This document shows, one piece after another, positions 12,602 through 25,689 of a stretch of DNA of 64,000 nucleotides. Position 1 is the first letter of the stretch; each line of letters begins with the position of its first letter. Source of the DNA: Capitulum mitella (taxonomy: Eukaryota > Arthropoda > Thecostraca > Pollicipedomorpha > Pollicipedidae); assembly GCA_030062745.1 (NCBI GenBank), contig CP099841.1, positions 29,329,398-29,393,397 on the forward strand. The letters are read 5' to 3'. A model generated the notes under the pieces. That model did not search any database, had not been told where the DNA came from, and saw nothing but the letters and a program-made list of their open reading frames with translations. The translations under genes and the position numbers were made by a program.

Positions 12602-12889
12602 TTAAATGGTAGAACGGCGCTATGCAATGAAAATGAAAAATTTTTCCCAAAAATATACTAGAATTTCTAGTCTTGGCACGGCATGCCTGAAGAGTATCCT
12701 AGTGATGAGCACAACACTTATCAGTTGATTTCTCAGGAGGACCAAGGGATGACCTCGAACAGGGCGGCGCCACGATTTTTACGTGGGGGGGAGGGACATA
12801 TGAAACTATAATGTTTTAATCCTATTCACGTACCCGTGCGCGCTATGGTACGTGCTAGGGAATGCTAGGGAGCATTCCTTATGAGGGAA

Positions 12890-13455
12890 GGGCTTGTTAG
12901 GCCACCCGCTTGAGATCTCGAGAACTACCCGTGCGATTTCATGGCAACAAATGACAATCGATTTGCCATGACGAAAACTACATTTTTTTATAAAAAGGAG
13001 TTTTCATAATCTTGAAAGAGATAGATAAAGGAGAGGAAGGCGAAAAAGACAAAAATTGGGTCATGTTGGCTTGTTATAAGTTCGCTCCCAACTGACCGAT
13101 TTTGATGAAATTGGCATGTATCAAAGGCTAATTGACGGGAATTTTCCAATTGGCACAAAAGTTGCGAATTTCGCGAATCTTCATGCGCTTCCACAGGGCT
13201 TGGGGAAATGGGTTAGAATGATTTCTTCCACTAAATAAAACCTAGAATATTTTTTGGCTTCTTGTGGTCACGTTATGCTTACGAAGTTCAAATCCCATCA
13301 CATTTTAGGTATATTGTTGGCATAGGTGGCGCCAGGGACATGAAAAAAGTAACTGTCGAATGGTTGGATATCCGTAAGATCAACTTTGAACTTTGACCTT
13401 AAATGACCCCTAATGACCTCAGAGTCACATGGAATGGGCATGGGTTCCGAAAGGC
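12890..13455 (-). mobile_element. Inverted, truncated relic of the same element family (copy D)
   Basis: The reverse complement matches copy A from its right-hand ctcgagatctc motif inward to the aaggtcatttaaggtca motif. The inner end ataggtggcgccagggacatga is seen at 13,323-13,344. It lies 285 bp beyond copy A in the opposite orientation and is much more diverged. Confidence 0.7.
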
Positions 13456-13469
13456 GCAACCCTTACTTA

Positions 13470-13960
13470 TCCCTTCGCCATTTTCCCTGTTCCCCTTATA
13501 TCCTGGTCTTGCCATTTAGCTTCTCCAATTAACATCTTGTCCGTTTAACTTTTATCCTTTAATTTTTAGTACTTTTCGTTATTTGTTGTTTGGCTTCCTG
13601 CTCATTTGACTCTTATCTCCTTGATTTTTCTGATCAAACTTTTGCCACTTGACTTTTGTTCTTTCGACGTTCTGTTCACTTACTTTTATTTCTTTGACTT
13701 TTTCCATTTGACTTTTTCCCTTGGCATTTTGCGCGTTTGATTTTTTTCTTTTATTTCTTGTCATCTGACGTTTTGGCTTTTTTGATTTTTCTTTTTGGCC
13801 ATTTCATTTTTTGTCGTTTTGACTTTTTGTCCGTTTGACTGTTATATCTTTGACTTTTTGTTTTTTTGAAGTTCGTTTGACTTTTTTCCGTCTGATTTGT
13901 TATTCGTTTCACTTTTTTGTCGTTTGACTTTTTGCCAAGTGACTTTTTGTCCGTTCACCT
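13470..13960 (-). repeat. Degenerate short-period repeat, GACTTTTT type
   Basis: About 30 imperfect units built on tttgactttttg / tccgtttgac. It is the complement of the AAAAGTC repeat at 8,268-8,580. Confidence 0.75.
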
Positions 13961-13969
13961 GGGAGACCA

Positions 13970-16100
13970 TACGGGGAATTGCCGCCCGAACAGTGCTGTG
14001 AACTCCGGAGCATTCTAGGTCTCCGTCATTACGATCCGTGAAGCCAGCCCAAACCGGAAGGTAACAAAACCTTTGTGCATGAGAGATAGCATGTCAGAAT
14101 TTCACCAACAGATAAGCAGGGATCATCAAAATCCTTTAAGAAGATTGCAAGCCAACCCCAAATCCTTAGAACCAAAAGGAATGCGATCCAGTCCCAAAAT
14201 TTTGCAATCCTTTCTTCGAAAAGTCAATTATTGCTGAAACAACCACAGCAGTATGCACCCAGGTGTGTATTGTTTGTGATGGGATTTGAACGTCAGCCAT
14301 CGTTCCACAAACTTTGGCCCTTTTATAAATCTCTACTTGGTGAGGAGGCATTAAGCAACAAACATTAGGAAGGGCATTCCCAGATCCGTTTTCCTTCATA
14401 AGTAGGCGGTTTGTTTGGGTTCAGGAAAAACATGATCTCGTTTTTAATGCAGTTCCTTACGCTGTGGCCAACTATTACCATCGTTGAATACATGAGATCC
14501 GAAGCAGGATGCAGGGGCACAAGAGAGATGCCCATTCCCCCCGCCTTTGATGAGGGGGACAGTCCCCCCAACTTTTCTGGTGATGCGTGCCAGCACGGCC
14601 AGCTCCGAGAGAAATCGCTAGCCAAATGTTGACTGACCTCGCTGGCTGTGGTCCGTGGCGTAGCCAGGATTCGGTTTAGGAGGGAAACAATTCAAATTTT
14701 GCTCCCCGTCCTCAGCCAGCCTGAAATTGTGAAAATGTCACAAATTTGTTCCGCTTTATTTTCACAGGTCTGAAAGAAATCTGCCAAATTATAATAAATG
14801 ACATTTTGCGTACTGTTCCTGTGGTGCTACATTGACGGCCGCACGCGACAAGACGACTGAACGGAAGAATTCTTGCTAGTCTTACGAGCAGACCAGGTTC
14901 GATCCTCGATCGTGACATTGGACTTTGTTACCACTTCTGTCTGCTTTCTTGCTTCCACCCTTTTCCTCCCTTTCAACGGCAGGCTGACCTTTGGCCTGGA
15001 AGGATGCCCCCGAACTGACCTCAGTAGAGGGTCGGCAAGCGCCGAACAGTCGGCCACCCAACTCACTGTCTCACGCGTCCGATCAGGGCTTGTCTCTAAC
15101 GAGCAGGGGACAAGAAATTCTACCCACTATCACGACCACAATTACTGCGCACGCTCAGATCGACAGCAAGTCAATTTGACCTCAAAACTGAGTCGTTGGG
15201 TCCTTCGCATGTGTAAAGCCACGTAAGTGACGACCTACATTAAAGTAATTAGCCAATAAACGGCAGTGAGCAAGGATTGCAACAAAGTCGCAGAAAAAGC
15301 GCAATCCAATCCGCAATTCAATCGTCTTTTGAAGATTTCATTCAACCTGCAACCCTTAAAAAAAATTAATCCGGGATTGTAAAGCCTGCAATCTAAATCC
15401 TGATGACTGGTGCGTAAAAGTGATATTTGGTGGGTGTCATTTAGCACATAAAAATGCGAATTTCGGAATGTCGTATTCAAGGATCATTTTTGGCACTGGC
15501 AGCACAGTAAAGACCGACAATGACATATGACCTTTCATTTAGTTGACCTTGGCCTCGAGAGAAAAATTATCACTGGCTGCAGCGACAGACCATGTTAAAA
15601 CCAGCTCGCAGCAAAAGCATTGTTTGCCGCCTGGAACCACTGAGATGACAGCGGACATGGCAACGATGAGGCAGGTTCCTTGTAACCTGGGAGATCACTG
15701 GATGACCTTGGAATCTAGAATGTAGGAAGAGCTGGAAATCGAACAAGGTATCATCTGAAAAGAAAAAAACCTGCTACATTCCCGGCTTTGTTTCGCCGCT
15801 TTTTTCTCGCCTAGGAAAGAACTGGATGGAGGGTGGTAATCAGTTACCTGCCTCCTAGGCCGGGAGCGAAGGTGCAAAACCTTGCGGCTGGCGATGGTCA
15901 GCCCTTCACACAGCCTAATTTGTTGCTAATTTTATATATATATTTACATATATATACTACGTAAACTATATATACTCTATATATAACAATAGTAATAAAA
16001 TGCCCCTGCATTTTTCAAGCCCAATATGAATGGTAATTGCTGAAAACACTCGCCGTGGTCTGTCGTCCGACTTCATCTGCTTGCATCATGATTGAAAGAC
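13970..16100. other. Non-coding stretch, no gene recognised
   Basis: At 14,652-14,670 a gtggcgtagccaggatt motif looks like a hAT-type terminal repeat without a clear partner. An open plus frame at 14,873-15,226 has no recognisable domain. TA-rich tracts lie at 15,933-15,985. Confidence 0.45.
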
Positions 16101-16107
16101 GGCTTTA

Positions 16108-18922
16108 CCCTACCCCGAATGGGGGAAGGGCTTCAAAAGCCCCCCTCGGCTTTTTTCTCGCTGTTCCTATGGTTTTTTAATCAGCTACAGGAAACTTGGT
16201 CACTTTCTCCATTTATTCGTCGTGCGTATTAAGTAAAATTTTCGTATGCTTTATTTTGTCCATGGCTGCTAGCCGGCCCTAGTTTTTGAGAGGTACCTAA
16301 AGCCATTTTTGGCACTGCTGGAGATAAAATAAAAATGTCCGATAAAAATTGGGCTTTTTGGGCGATAGAGCTTAAAACTATATCTTAATGTATACGTAAA
16401 TTAGAGGCAAACCAATGCGTTACACGGTTGGTTTGGGGTTAAAATCGAAGATTATTTGTCGTACGCAGAACTGTGCACCCGCATGGTACCTTTATCTAAA
16501 TAACAGTTAGTACTTTCGTCTAATTAAAAGTACTAAAGTACGTAAGCGTGGATTTACCGCAAACGGACGTCCCCTTTTCCTATTCCATTCCGCCCCCATG
16601 CCATTTCGTTCCCTTGCCGCCCCAGATCCTAGGTCCTACTCACATGGATTGCATCTGACCATTGATGCCCTAAATCCTGCTTGCTATGGATGGCGTTTGA
16701 TTTTGTAGCCCACCACAAAATTTGGCTTCTCCAGCATTAACGGTTCCAAAACAAAAAGCCTGAGTGGCAAAGGGTTACACCTCAGCACGTGCGCCCCGCA
16801 GACACCAGACTGAAGCTCTTGGCGTGCCAGGAGCCGCGTCTGTCAACAGCCACGTATCATGTGCTCCTGCCCGCCAGCTTTCAGCATCCCAGCGGTTGTA
16901 GAATTGCGACAATGGAGGAGGAGTATCGATCCTGGTCACCTCTCGCTTCACGTGCAAGCTGCACCCCGGTTTCCACTTGAATCCATCGGAACTGATCGTC
17001 CGGCTGCCCGTCCGCCTTTCCAAACCATCGTCGCGCCAAACTGCGTCGTCTGCGTCCCGGCAATAGGTCCAAAAGAAACACGGGTGTAAAAGAGGCGCAC
17101 GTGCGCTGCACGTGACCCCTTGTACTATGCCCATTGTGTGGGCTATCGTTGGATAGCCCTAGTCCTGGTCTTTCTAGGCATCGAATTTCAGCCACCTAGA
17201 TCACTTCTGACGTCATTCGGAGGCTCCTGATTCCAAATCGAAAAACGTGACCGCGGATCGCCTCGTGGGTCGCACGTAAGTGCCGACCACAAAAGCATGC
17301 AGCCGCAAATGGGGCCCATGTTGTCACCAAGTCTTGAGTCAACAGCCCCCGCCGTTTATCCATGATTGATTGAATTCTGCAGAGGTCCGGCTCGCGCCAC
17401 GTCGCACGTGCCACACGCCACAAATCGCTCCGACAACCGACACCATAATCTGCCCGTCGAGTCGGCGCACCTGATGGTTGCCACTTGTGTCGCGATCGGC
17501 TGGTGCGTTCGGGCGCTAGGCGCTCGAAACTTTGGACTGACTGACTGATTGACTGATTGACTGAATGGATGACAAACACCTCGACCTGAACCTTTCCGAG
17601 TGACCACCATGTATGAAATCTCACTCGCTTAGAGCGCGCAAAGCGCGCTATCGGCTCCTTCGATTTTGAATAACTGAGCATACATACGAAAATATTTCTG
17701 TTCATCTGAAGTCACTTCACAACGTGAGTTCAAGGTCAAAGTTCACACTCTGGCTTTATGCACACATTTTTGACGCTGATTTTCAAAACAGAATATCCCA
17801 AAGTTGTTTGACTCAGCAGAGCATCCTCTTCTTGTGTTTCAAGTTTTCAGGTTGATGTCGGGTCGCGTCACGGCGCTAAAATGTTCGCACACGGACCCGA
17901 CGTCACGGCAGCCATAAACAGGACTTTTAGAAACAGAACCAGTCAAGATTATTGGAAAAGTTTTCAAACACTATGAAATGGCCTCAAGGCCTTTCCATGG
18001 GACTCTGAAGTCATTCAAGGTCATTTAAGGTCAAACGTCGTAGGGTGACGTGATGAACATCAGACCATGGAAGTTCCCCCTTTTTCATGTCTCTGGTACC
18101 GCCTATCCCAGCATTATAAGAGCCATGCAATACTTAAATATACCATAACTGGTGAAAGCTAAAAAACATTTTTTACTGTTATGTTGGCCCTCGCAATGCT
18201 GGGCCTCTCAGCCCGACGCGCACTGGTGGAAAGGAGAGTATTTTTGTGCCTCGTAGATATCTCCGCCATTTCCCTGATTGAATGACGCAAAATTTGCAAC
18301 AAAGGCAGTACTTCGTGGTCCCAAGACCGAATCCAGTAATAGGTTGCGCGTAATTTTCAAACTTTGAGGTCACATGTGTTCAAATGAGGTCAAATGTCAA
18401 AAGCCTTCAATTTTTTTTCTGAAAAGTGATTTCCGTTGTTAACTCATAGAACTCGTCTAGCTGTACCGAGAAGGGCTAATTTGGGGCGCCGAATCGTATT
18501 CTGATGAGCAAAGCTGAACAAATGTGAGCAAAGCAACATCTTTGACCCAAAGAGGTCAAATAAGTTTATTCGGCAGCCGGAGGACTCAGGCGGGCGGCCG
18601 CAAGCCAGGCGGCCTTATTTAACGTATTTGGATCGAAAGATAGATTGAAAAGTTCGCGATTTATGTCAGCTGCATCAAAATCGGTCCATAAATATACGAG
18701 TAATGACAAGTAAAAAAAAGCGTTTTGTTTTTCGTCTTTGTACACAACCCCTTTAAGATTTTAAAAGCGTCTTTTTTGGAAAAATGCAACTCACGTCAAA
18801 GCAAATCGATTGCTGTTCATTGCAATGAAATAGGACGGGAAATGTTTGAGATCGGGGGGGGGGGGTATAAGCCACCCTCCCTACGAGAATGCACCCTAAC
18901 TTTGTGGATGTGGGAATAGGGT
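16108..18922. mobile_element. Old copy C of the piggyBac-like element, carrying a nested 1.2-kb insertion
   Basis: The left part (16,108-16,425) aligns with copy A's left third, and the right part (about 17,670-18,922) with its remainder, ending gggaatagggttTAAA. The shared aaggtcatttaaggtca, ccctttttcatgtc and gcctat motifs appear in order. Between the parts, about 16,425-17,670 is unrelated CpG-rich DNA with no recognised protein, including a run of 'gactgattgactg' at 17,535-17,565. A further 180 bp near 18,185-18,370 also seems foreign to copy A. Confidence 0.65.
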
Positions 18923-18929
18923 TTAAAGG

Positions 18930-20780
18930 AAAATGACGTCATTTCCTTTCCCGCGCAAATTAAATTACGTTTGAATCACCGACGTAACTTAAAACGAAGA
19001 ATATGCTTGGAATGCTGCCTTTCTTGGCTGCACCTCTTGTGCACTTACGTCACACTTCATCTAAGTCAACCGGTGTGGATTCTGAAAAAAAAAATCTTAA
19101 GTCATTTATCAACTTTCCCCCTTGAGGAAAACTCTGTACAAAACAAAAAAGATTTGCCGGTGGCGGCAGATCCCGTTGAACCGCAGCCAGGTGCGGAACC
19201 GAGAGCAGGAGGCGGGATCGCGCAAAGCAGCCTGTTGAGATTGGAGCGCGGCTCAGCCGGGCTCGGTGGGCTCCTCCCTGCCGGCACGACATTCCCAGGT
19301 GGCCTCGGCCGGTAACGCGAGCAGAGATTTGCCGCGGGCCGTCGCCCGTGGAGCTGGCCGCCGAGCCGGATCCTCTGGCCCGTCCGTCTCTCTGTCTCTG
19401 TTCAAACGGACGGTTACAACACATGCGGCTGGCTGTCGGAGAAACCACAGTGGTTGCCACACGGCACCTAGAGCCCCGACCACTCTTTAGGGAGTCCGCC
19501 AGGGGAGCACGCAGCGGACGCCTTCCTACTTTGGTTCTCTTTCAATTACGTTTATTATTTACGTCCTCTTTAAATTACGTTAATTACGACATTGCATGAT
19601 GGAAGGGAACGCCGCACGTATTAAAATTCCCGAGACTGTCAGCCAGCGTTCCTAGAATTTCTTTCGCGATAAGTGCTGTGTTTCTTTGTCATATGCATGC
19701 GAAGATAAAAACAAATGAGGAGCTGTTGATGTATTTGCGATAAATTCATTGCATGCAACACAGCATGCCAAACGATTAAGTTTTTGCAACTAAATTTGAT
19801 CGGAATGCTCTGCTTGGGTGCTCCCGGATCAAAGTGCACGCTAAGCGGCTCTTGTTGCAAGTACTCTGATCCCTATAGCCGGTCGCACAGTTCAAGGTTA
19901 ACGGCACGAGTTGAAGGCGAAAGTTTGACGTGCCGATATGAAAGACACAGTCTTGCCAAAGCCAGGTCTATAGGTCAGCTGCCATTTGACGTGTGGAGCG
20001 GCGTCAGACGCAGCTGAGCTACCTATTCAAGTTCGCGAAATCCTTCTACAGGCGCCTGTCACCATTTTGCTCACCGGGTCCATCAGTTTATGCCGTTTCT
20101 TTTGATGTGATGTCAACGTAATTCATGGCGCAAAAATTAGCAAGTGCGGTCCCCGGGAAAACATGTACTCCACAGCGTGTTTTCATGCCATGCAACGATG
20201 ACGTGCGACATCTTTCTCGAACGACTGCGGTGGAGAACGCTGGACGTATCGACCCAAACGGCGCATTGAAAAATGATCTTTGGAAGTGGACTGTGGAGAC
20301 GACGCGTGCAAAGGTAGCATATTTATCCACAAGGTGTCTGTGTTTACAGACGTTCAAGTATGGTCACAATCCAGCTGCAAAGAATTCGTTGAAGTAGCTC
20401 CCCATCCCTAAGAAAAAACTGAACTCTGTCTCCGCGCTGGAGTCCGGTTCCCATATCATTAAAAAAACTGTATCATTAAAAGACTGTATGTCGTTTGTGC
20501 TGGATTTTATTTTATTTCAATGAAATTCGCGCCGGCTTTTGTGCATTCCGAGCCCATTAAATTCAAAGAACACCATTTCATTTATCGCCAGTAAGAACTC
20601 ATTCTCCATGGACTTGTGATCCCTGGGAGATTCGTTCAGGGAGAGATGTGTCTGAAATGCCCCCAAACGTGTTTTGTGCTTCAGTTTTTTAAACCAAGCG
20701 CACGATATGCATAAAATGCACATCATAGTACTCCTTTTGACACACTGGATCGAAAGACACTTCGCATTCTGTCTCAGGTC
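18930..20780. other. Intergenic stretch with a GC-rich, CpG-rich block
   Basis: 19,160-19,480 is strongly GC- and CpG-rich and open on both strands, which could be a CpG-island-like promoter or just composition. No protein family is recognised. The remainder is ordinary AT-balanced DNA with short frames. Confidence 0.4.
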
Positions 20781-22029
20781 ATAGGTCACTGATCCTGTCG
20801 GCAGCAGTGTGGCTTAGGTGGGAATGATACTTCAGTCCTCTTAGTGGTCTCGGGGTTCTGGCGACGATGCTGTTCGACGACTTGCAGCAGGTACTGCTTT
20901 TGCCCTTCATCCTTCGTCAGTACCTTGTTGTATACTTGGATAAGAGCCGCAGCTCGTTCGGCGAAGTCGCTAACTACTGCGATCCCGCACAGGACTTCCT
21001 TAGCGTTCGTGAAGCCAGGTGCTGTCTTCCAATCAGCGGGATCGGCAGCAAAGAAGTCCATGTTGATGCCGTAGGCTTTCAGGTTGCCCACCGACTTTGC
21101 AGTAATGAAGTCGACGATGATCTTCCTGGGACGAGAACCTTCTTTTCTGCGAGATCCATCTGCGCTCGCTGGGAGGACTCTCCGATCCCTGTTCGTGGAG
21201 TGCCGCGATCATCCTCGTCTTCATCTCACACGGCACGCCTTCGTCGAAGAACGACACACCAGCCAGTTCTTCGCTGGGGCACCATAATAGGTGATTGTTA
21301 TGATAAATCATATGTCGACTATAATGTCATAATAGATAATAGGTGATCGGCAAACTCCTTGGAGATCCCCTTCGAAATTTCAGCATTCACATCAGGCTTT
21401 GCAGAGCGGTCAGGTCGTGCACGAAAGCGCTGACCGCCGATGAAGAGCAGAACCATGCACTGACGTACAAAACAACCATGAAAGAGACGAAGCGTTTGAG
21501 TGCTCCCAAATCACTGAGAGTCACGGAGAACTGATGGCAAAGCAAGAAGATCTTGATCCCGCAGATTATGCGCCCCATCCATCTGGCGCGATGGAACCAT
21601 CTATCTGGCACGTTGGAGAGCACCTGGCTGGGGAACTTGATTCCCCGTGGAGGCTGTTGACCAAAGGGGATAATCGAGACCTCAAAGAACGACGATAATC
21701 ATCGCTAGGCTGGATTTCGGCGAGCTTCTCACGGCAGAAGGCGACGAAACGATCATTGGAAGAGAAAAACGTCTCGGCCACTGCTGGCTCCAGGTCTTCA
21801 TACACCATAGGTTCAAACTTGTTCCAATCAATGAGCCTCCATCTCTTCTCGAAGCTCTTGAACAAGGAGATCGCGGTCCCGAGGACGGACCGAAGCGCGT
21901 GGAGAAAGCCGCCTCTGCCACCAGTTCGACGATATGATGACGACAAGCAAAGTGAAAAGGCCGTCACTCAAGCCTCTGCTGAAGAAGCGTGTTTGCTCCC
22001 ACAACTTGTCCAGTATTGCTGGAGGTGGT

Positions 22030-22092
22030 TGGGCGCCGAATGACCCTGCAGTCGGTGCGCCCCTAAGGCCCCAATAACCAACCAACCAACCA
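22030..22092 (+). mobile_element. 63-bp truncated retroposon tail
   Basis: It is flanked by a perfect 12-bp duplication, gctggaggtggt (22,018-22,029 and 22,093-22,104). The insert ends in a short repeated tail (aaccaaccaacca), as expected of a 5'-truncated LINE or SINE copy. It sits inside the decayed transposase gene. Confidence 0.7.
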
Positions 22093-22851
22093 GCTGGAGG
22101 TGGTGTCGAAGCTCATGCCGACGACGTTGTCCGAAACCTCTCAGTCTTCCAGACAAAGCGCGACAACGTTGGCTGGCGTTGCTCCGGCTCTACTTGCAAC
22201 TTCCAAACACCGAAGAACTTGGCGGCACTTCTTGGACCGGTTACAATGACAGAGTCGATCCACCTTTTCCTTTCCATCGTCAGTAACAGTTTGCCGTCCC
22301 AGTGGACCACCAGGTTGGGTAACGCGGAGAAAGAATGCTAGATTTCGTCCGCAATGGCTTTCCTCTGCGATCTACGTGCACGCCTGCCCGAGCTTCTGTG
22401 ATCGCCAGTTCAGAGGAGTCGTGGCCGAGAACCGAAGCCGTCGCCGATAGGAAGTGAATTGCAGAGCGATCATTGAGCTTGGTCCGATCGAGGGCTGCTG
22501 CCTGACCAGGAGTGACGATGTTCTTGGCTCTCCTGCAGGACCGCTTCGAAGGCATGGCCATGGGCTGCGGGTCATCCTGATCTGTCAGTTGTGTGTTGTC
22601 GGTAGGCGAGTATTCCAGCTGGGCAGTTGCCTCATGCTCGGTCTGCTGTTTAATCTAACGGCGGGCCCTTTAAAGCTTCGGCCTACTGTTGTCGTTGAAG
22701 AGCTCGCTCCTCCTTCTCAGAAGGGAACTTATCGAATACCACCATGACGCCTCGGCGACCTGGCTCCCCTTGGGCCTAGAGAATGTGTTTATCCTCTTGG
22801 TTTTGATGATCTTAATGGTGCCGACAAGGGCAAGGTCAAAAAGATTGTTAA

Positions 22852-24059
22852 CCCTATTCCCGGCAGGGGGGGGCGGAATCCGCCCCCCCTCGGGTTTTTT
22901 GCTTGCCAATTCCAGGCTTTTTAACGCAGCTTCACGAAACTTGGTGACTTTTCCTAGCTATTCCTTCTACGCGCCGTGACAAAATTTCGAAATTCTATTT
23001 TGCTCAGGGGCGGAGCCAGGCAACGTTTTTGGGAGGCACCTCATGCCATTTTTGGCCATGTTGAGGGTAAAAGGAAAATGCCTGCCAAAAACAGAGTTTT
23101 TAAGATAGAACTTAAAACTTTATATGAATGTATAGCTAAATAGTTGGGCAATGTGCACATGTAATTTTGTTTATCTGAGGTCAATTTACAAGGTCAGGTT
23201 AAGGTCAAAAGTTAACATTTGTTTTTTCGCAATAATTTCGGCGCCGTTTTCTCAAATGCCAAACCCGGAACAAATATGACGCAGAACGGTGCCCTCTACT
23301 TCTGTACCAAGTTTCAGCTCGATATCAGTTCGGGTCACGGAGCTATGATCTAAAATGTCAGTGCGCGTACCCTATATCGCAAAAGCCAAAAAATGAATTT
23401 TTTGGAATAGAGTGAATTCAATCGATTAAAAACGTTTACAGATAATCTTGAATGCACACGACATCATTCCAGGTGACTCCAAGGTCACTGGAGGTCATTT
23501 AAGGTCAAAGGTCACAAGTTGATCTGAAGAACGTGTGACCATGACAGTTCCCCCTTTTTTATGTCCCTGGCACCGCCTATGCTAACATTATACAAACATT
23601 GTAATGCGGTTTGTACTTCTTTAGCATAACATGACTAGCAGAAGCTAAAAAAGTGTTTTGGCCTCTTTTGTTCATTCAGTTATTAGAAAACTAATCCCCC
23701 TATTTTTAAAACCCTGTGAACGCCCATGAATTTTCTCAAAATTTCAAATTTGCATACCCATGGTAAAAGCCCTATCCATAATCTCTCGATTCATGCCAGT
23801 TTCATCAAAATCGGTCTATAAACAACGGAGTTATAAGAAGTCAAAAGTATCCCCCATTTTGACCTTTTTGCCCCCCTGTATCCACAAATTTCGAAATTTT
23901 GAAAATTTCTTTTTATAAAAATGTAGCTCACGTCACGGCAAATCGATTGCCGTTTGTTGCGATGAAATCGGATAAGTAGTTCTCGAGATCTCAGGGGGGG
24001 GCCGAATCCGCCCCCCCTGCCGGGAATCGGCCATACCGTCTAGCCCTCCGGGAATAGGG
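22852..24059. mobile_element. 1.2-kb non-autonomous piggyBac-like element, copy B
   Basis: Flanked by TTAA (22,848-22,851 and 24,060-24,063) with the same CCCTATTCCCGG ends as copy A, in the same orientation. It differs from copy A by only a few bases per hundred by eye, so both moved fairly recently. It is inserted into the decayed transposase gene, dating that gene's death or disruption to before or at this insertion. Confidence 0.85.
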
Positions 24060-24309
24060 TTAAGGTTGTCCCTAAATCCATTCTTCTTGTCAATTTCCGG
24101 GGTGAACCTCCAGAATTTGCCTTTGGTACTGGTCAAGCTTCCTGTTGAGCTTCTTTATCACGTTCCGCGCCAGTGCAGTGAGAATACCGGCTTTGTTTCA
24201 CACCTTCATCATTTCGCGGACGATCTGTGTTTTGACCTACCTCTGGGTAAGCCTATCCACACGGTGGGACTGAAAATATTGCTGCTGCACTTCTCCCCGC
24301 GAAGGCAGT

Positions 24310-25680
24310 TCTGAGCACCGGTCAACCAAAATTCGTTTTTTTTCTCGTGGTGCAGCCATAGTGGCACAGACTTCCGTTATAAAAGGTACTTTCCGCATTG
24401 ACGCAGGTGGTCCTTAAACATCCTGACGTCTAAGAACGCGCGGGAAATTGCCAGACCGGCACCGTGGGTTACCGTGGCATGGCAAGGCGTGGTACTTCAA
24501 ATATATAAGTCACAGTCTGCAAACGATGGCCAGAATATTGGCGAGATGTTGCGGCAGGTTTGATTCTTCCCTAAATGAGACAGTAGGTTGCCTGTCCGGG
24601 ATAGTTTCTGTTGATCTAATCTATCCCCAAAATACATTTTCTCACCGAATTTTGGTCATATGTTTTTCAACACTGCGCAGAAGTGTAAAAGCTGTCCCAA
24701 CACAGGCAGAAGAAACTTCTCCATTTCCAGGTTATCGGCCCCAAAATAAAAAAGTCACCTCAGATTGAAACATTCGCCTTAGGCCCGCCTCAGTGAGATA
24801 TCATCAACATTTGTCACTATCTGCAGTCTGGGCCATGCCATGTTCGTTAAGCAGATGAAGCATGCTCATGGGATGCTCAAACCCATGCACTAGGAGCAGC
24901 AAGATTGACGGTTTTAATAATGACTGATTAAGTTTCCGTTTTCCTCGCTTAAAACTCGGGTTTAACCGCCTAGTTCAATGAAGTTCTACCAATCAGGTAC
25001 TGGGATTTTAGTAGGGTTTTCAGATCAGGATGATTGGTGATAACTACAGCACTGCTGGACTGTTACCGCATTCATATAAACCTTATCTCACCATAGCGAA
25101 ACCGCCCTGCGCACCAGCTCGCCCTTCAGTTTTCTTGCGCTTGAACACATCAAAGATGGTTATCATCATTTTTAACGTGCTTACGATGCAATGAAACGCC
25201 TTGGCCGCTCACCAGACAATCACGGCATCGGGTGCCGACGTACTAATTACGAAACACGTTCGCTAGCGGTTACTAGGTGTGCCTGCATTACGTATTATAA
25301 AGTGATGCTTCTAAGTGTGCTCTCACATTACTCAGTGATTCAACACATCCTTCGTTGATAAGATGCTGCTTTGCGAGCGCAGCGCTTTATGGAATACATT
25401 CCTGGGTACGCTAGTACACCTGGCTGTTTTTTCTTTGCATGGGCAAAGGATCTTGACTGGGGGGGCAAAGTGTCCGACTGGGGGGGCATTTGCCCCCCCA
25501 GTTAACATGTTAAAATAGGCCCTGTTTTACGCTTAAGGTTTCAAAATGAAAAGAGTGGTATCTTTAAGTTAAACCTGGACTTTCACTCAGTTCAGCTGTG
25601 CAGAATAAGGACAGAAACGCTTCAGGTACCATATTTTACATGGTAAACAAACCAGACACATAGCGAGGAGCCGGTCAAGA
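24310..25680. other. Non-coding stretch, no gene recognised
   Basis: Short frames only. A small palindromic G/C-run motif (gactgggggggcatttgcccccccagt) at 25,475-25,501 resembles the ends of short non-autonomous transposons. Confidence 0.45.
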
Positions 25681-25689
25681 GAAGTGGGG

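Larger units (their letters stand above)
20786..24300 (-). pseudogene. Decayed hAT-like transposase gene, split by two insertions
   Basis: Minus-strand pieces match, from memory, a widespread invertebrate transposase-like family usually left unnamed in databases. Read N- to C-terminally they are: a coiled Lys/Gln-rich piece (24,190-24,090); an FDLALVGTIK piece (22,850-22,700); VTPGQAAALDRTK...HFLSATASVLGHD (22,530-22,400); a VHWDGKLL-type piece (22,310-22,290, which carries the first acidic residue in relatives); RWRLIDWNKFEPMVYED (21,840-21,790); HRARWMGRIICGIKIF (21,600-21,550); CPSEELAGVSFFDEGV (21,285-21,240); and FAERAAALIQVYNKVL...LLQVVEQHRR (20,970-20,860). The reading frame changes at least five times and has stops. 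It is interrupted by the piggyBac-like copy B and by a 63-bp retroposon tail. It is inactive. The hAT assignment is inference from the HARW and CRHH-like layout of relatives. Confidence 0.7.

Noticed and set aside
17196-17705. 169-codon minus-strand frame
   Set aside because: It lies in the insert within copy C, in GC-rich sequence open on both strands, and I recognise no domain.
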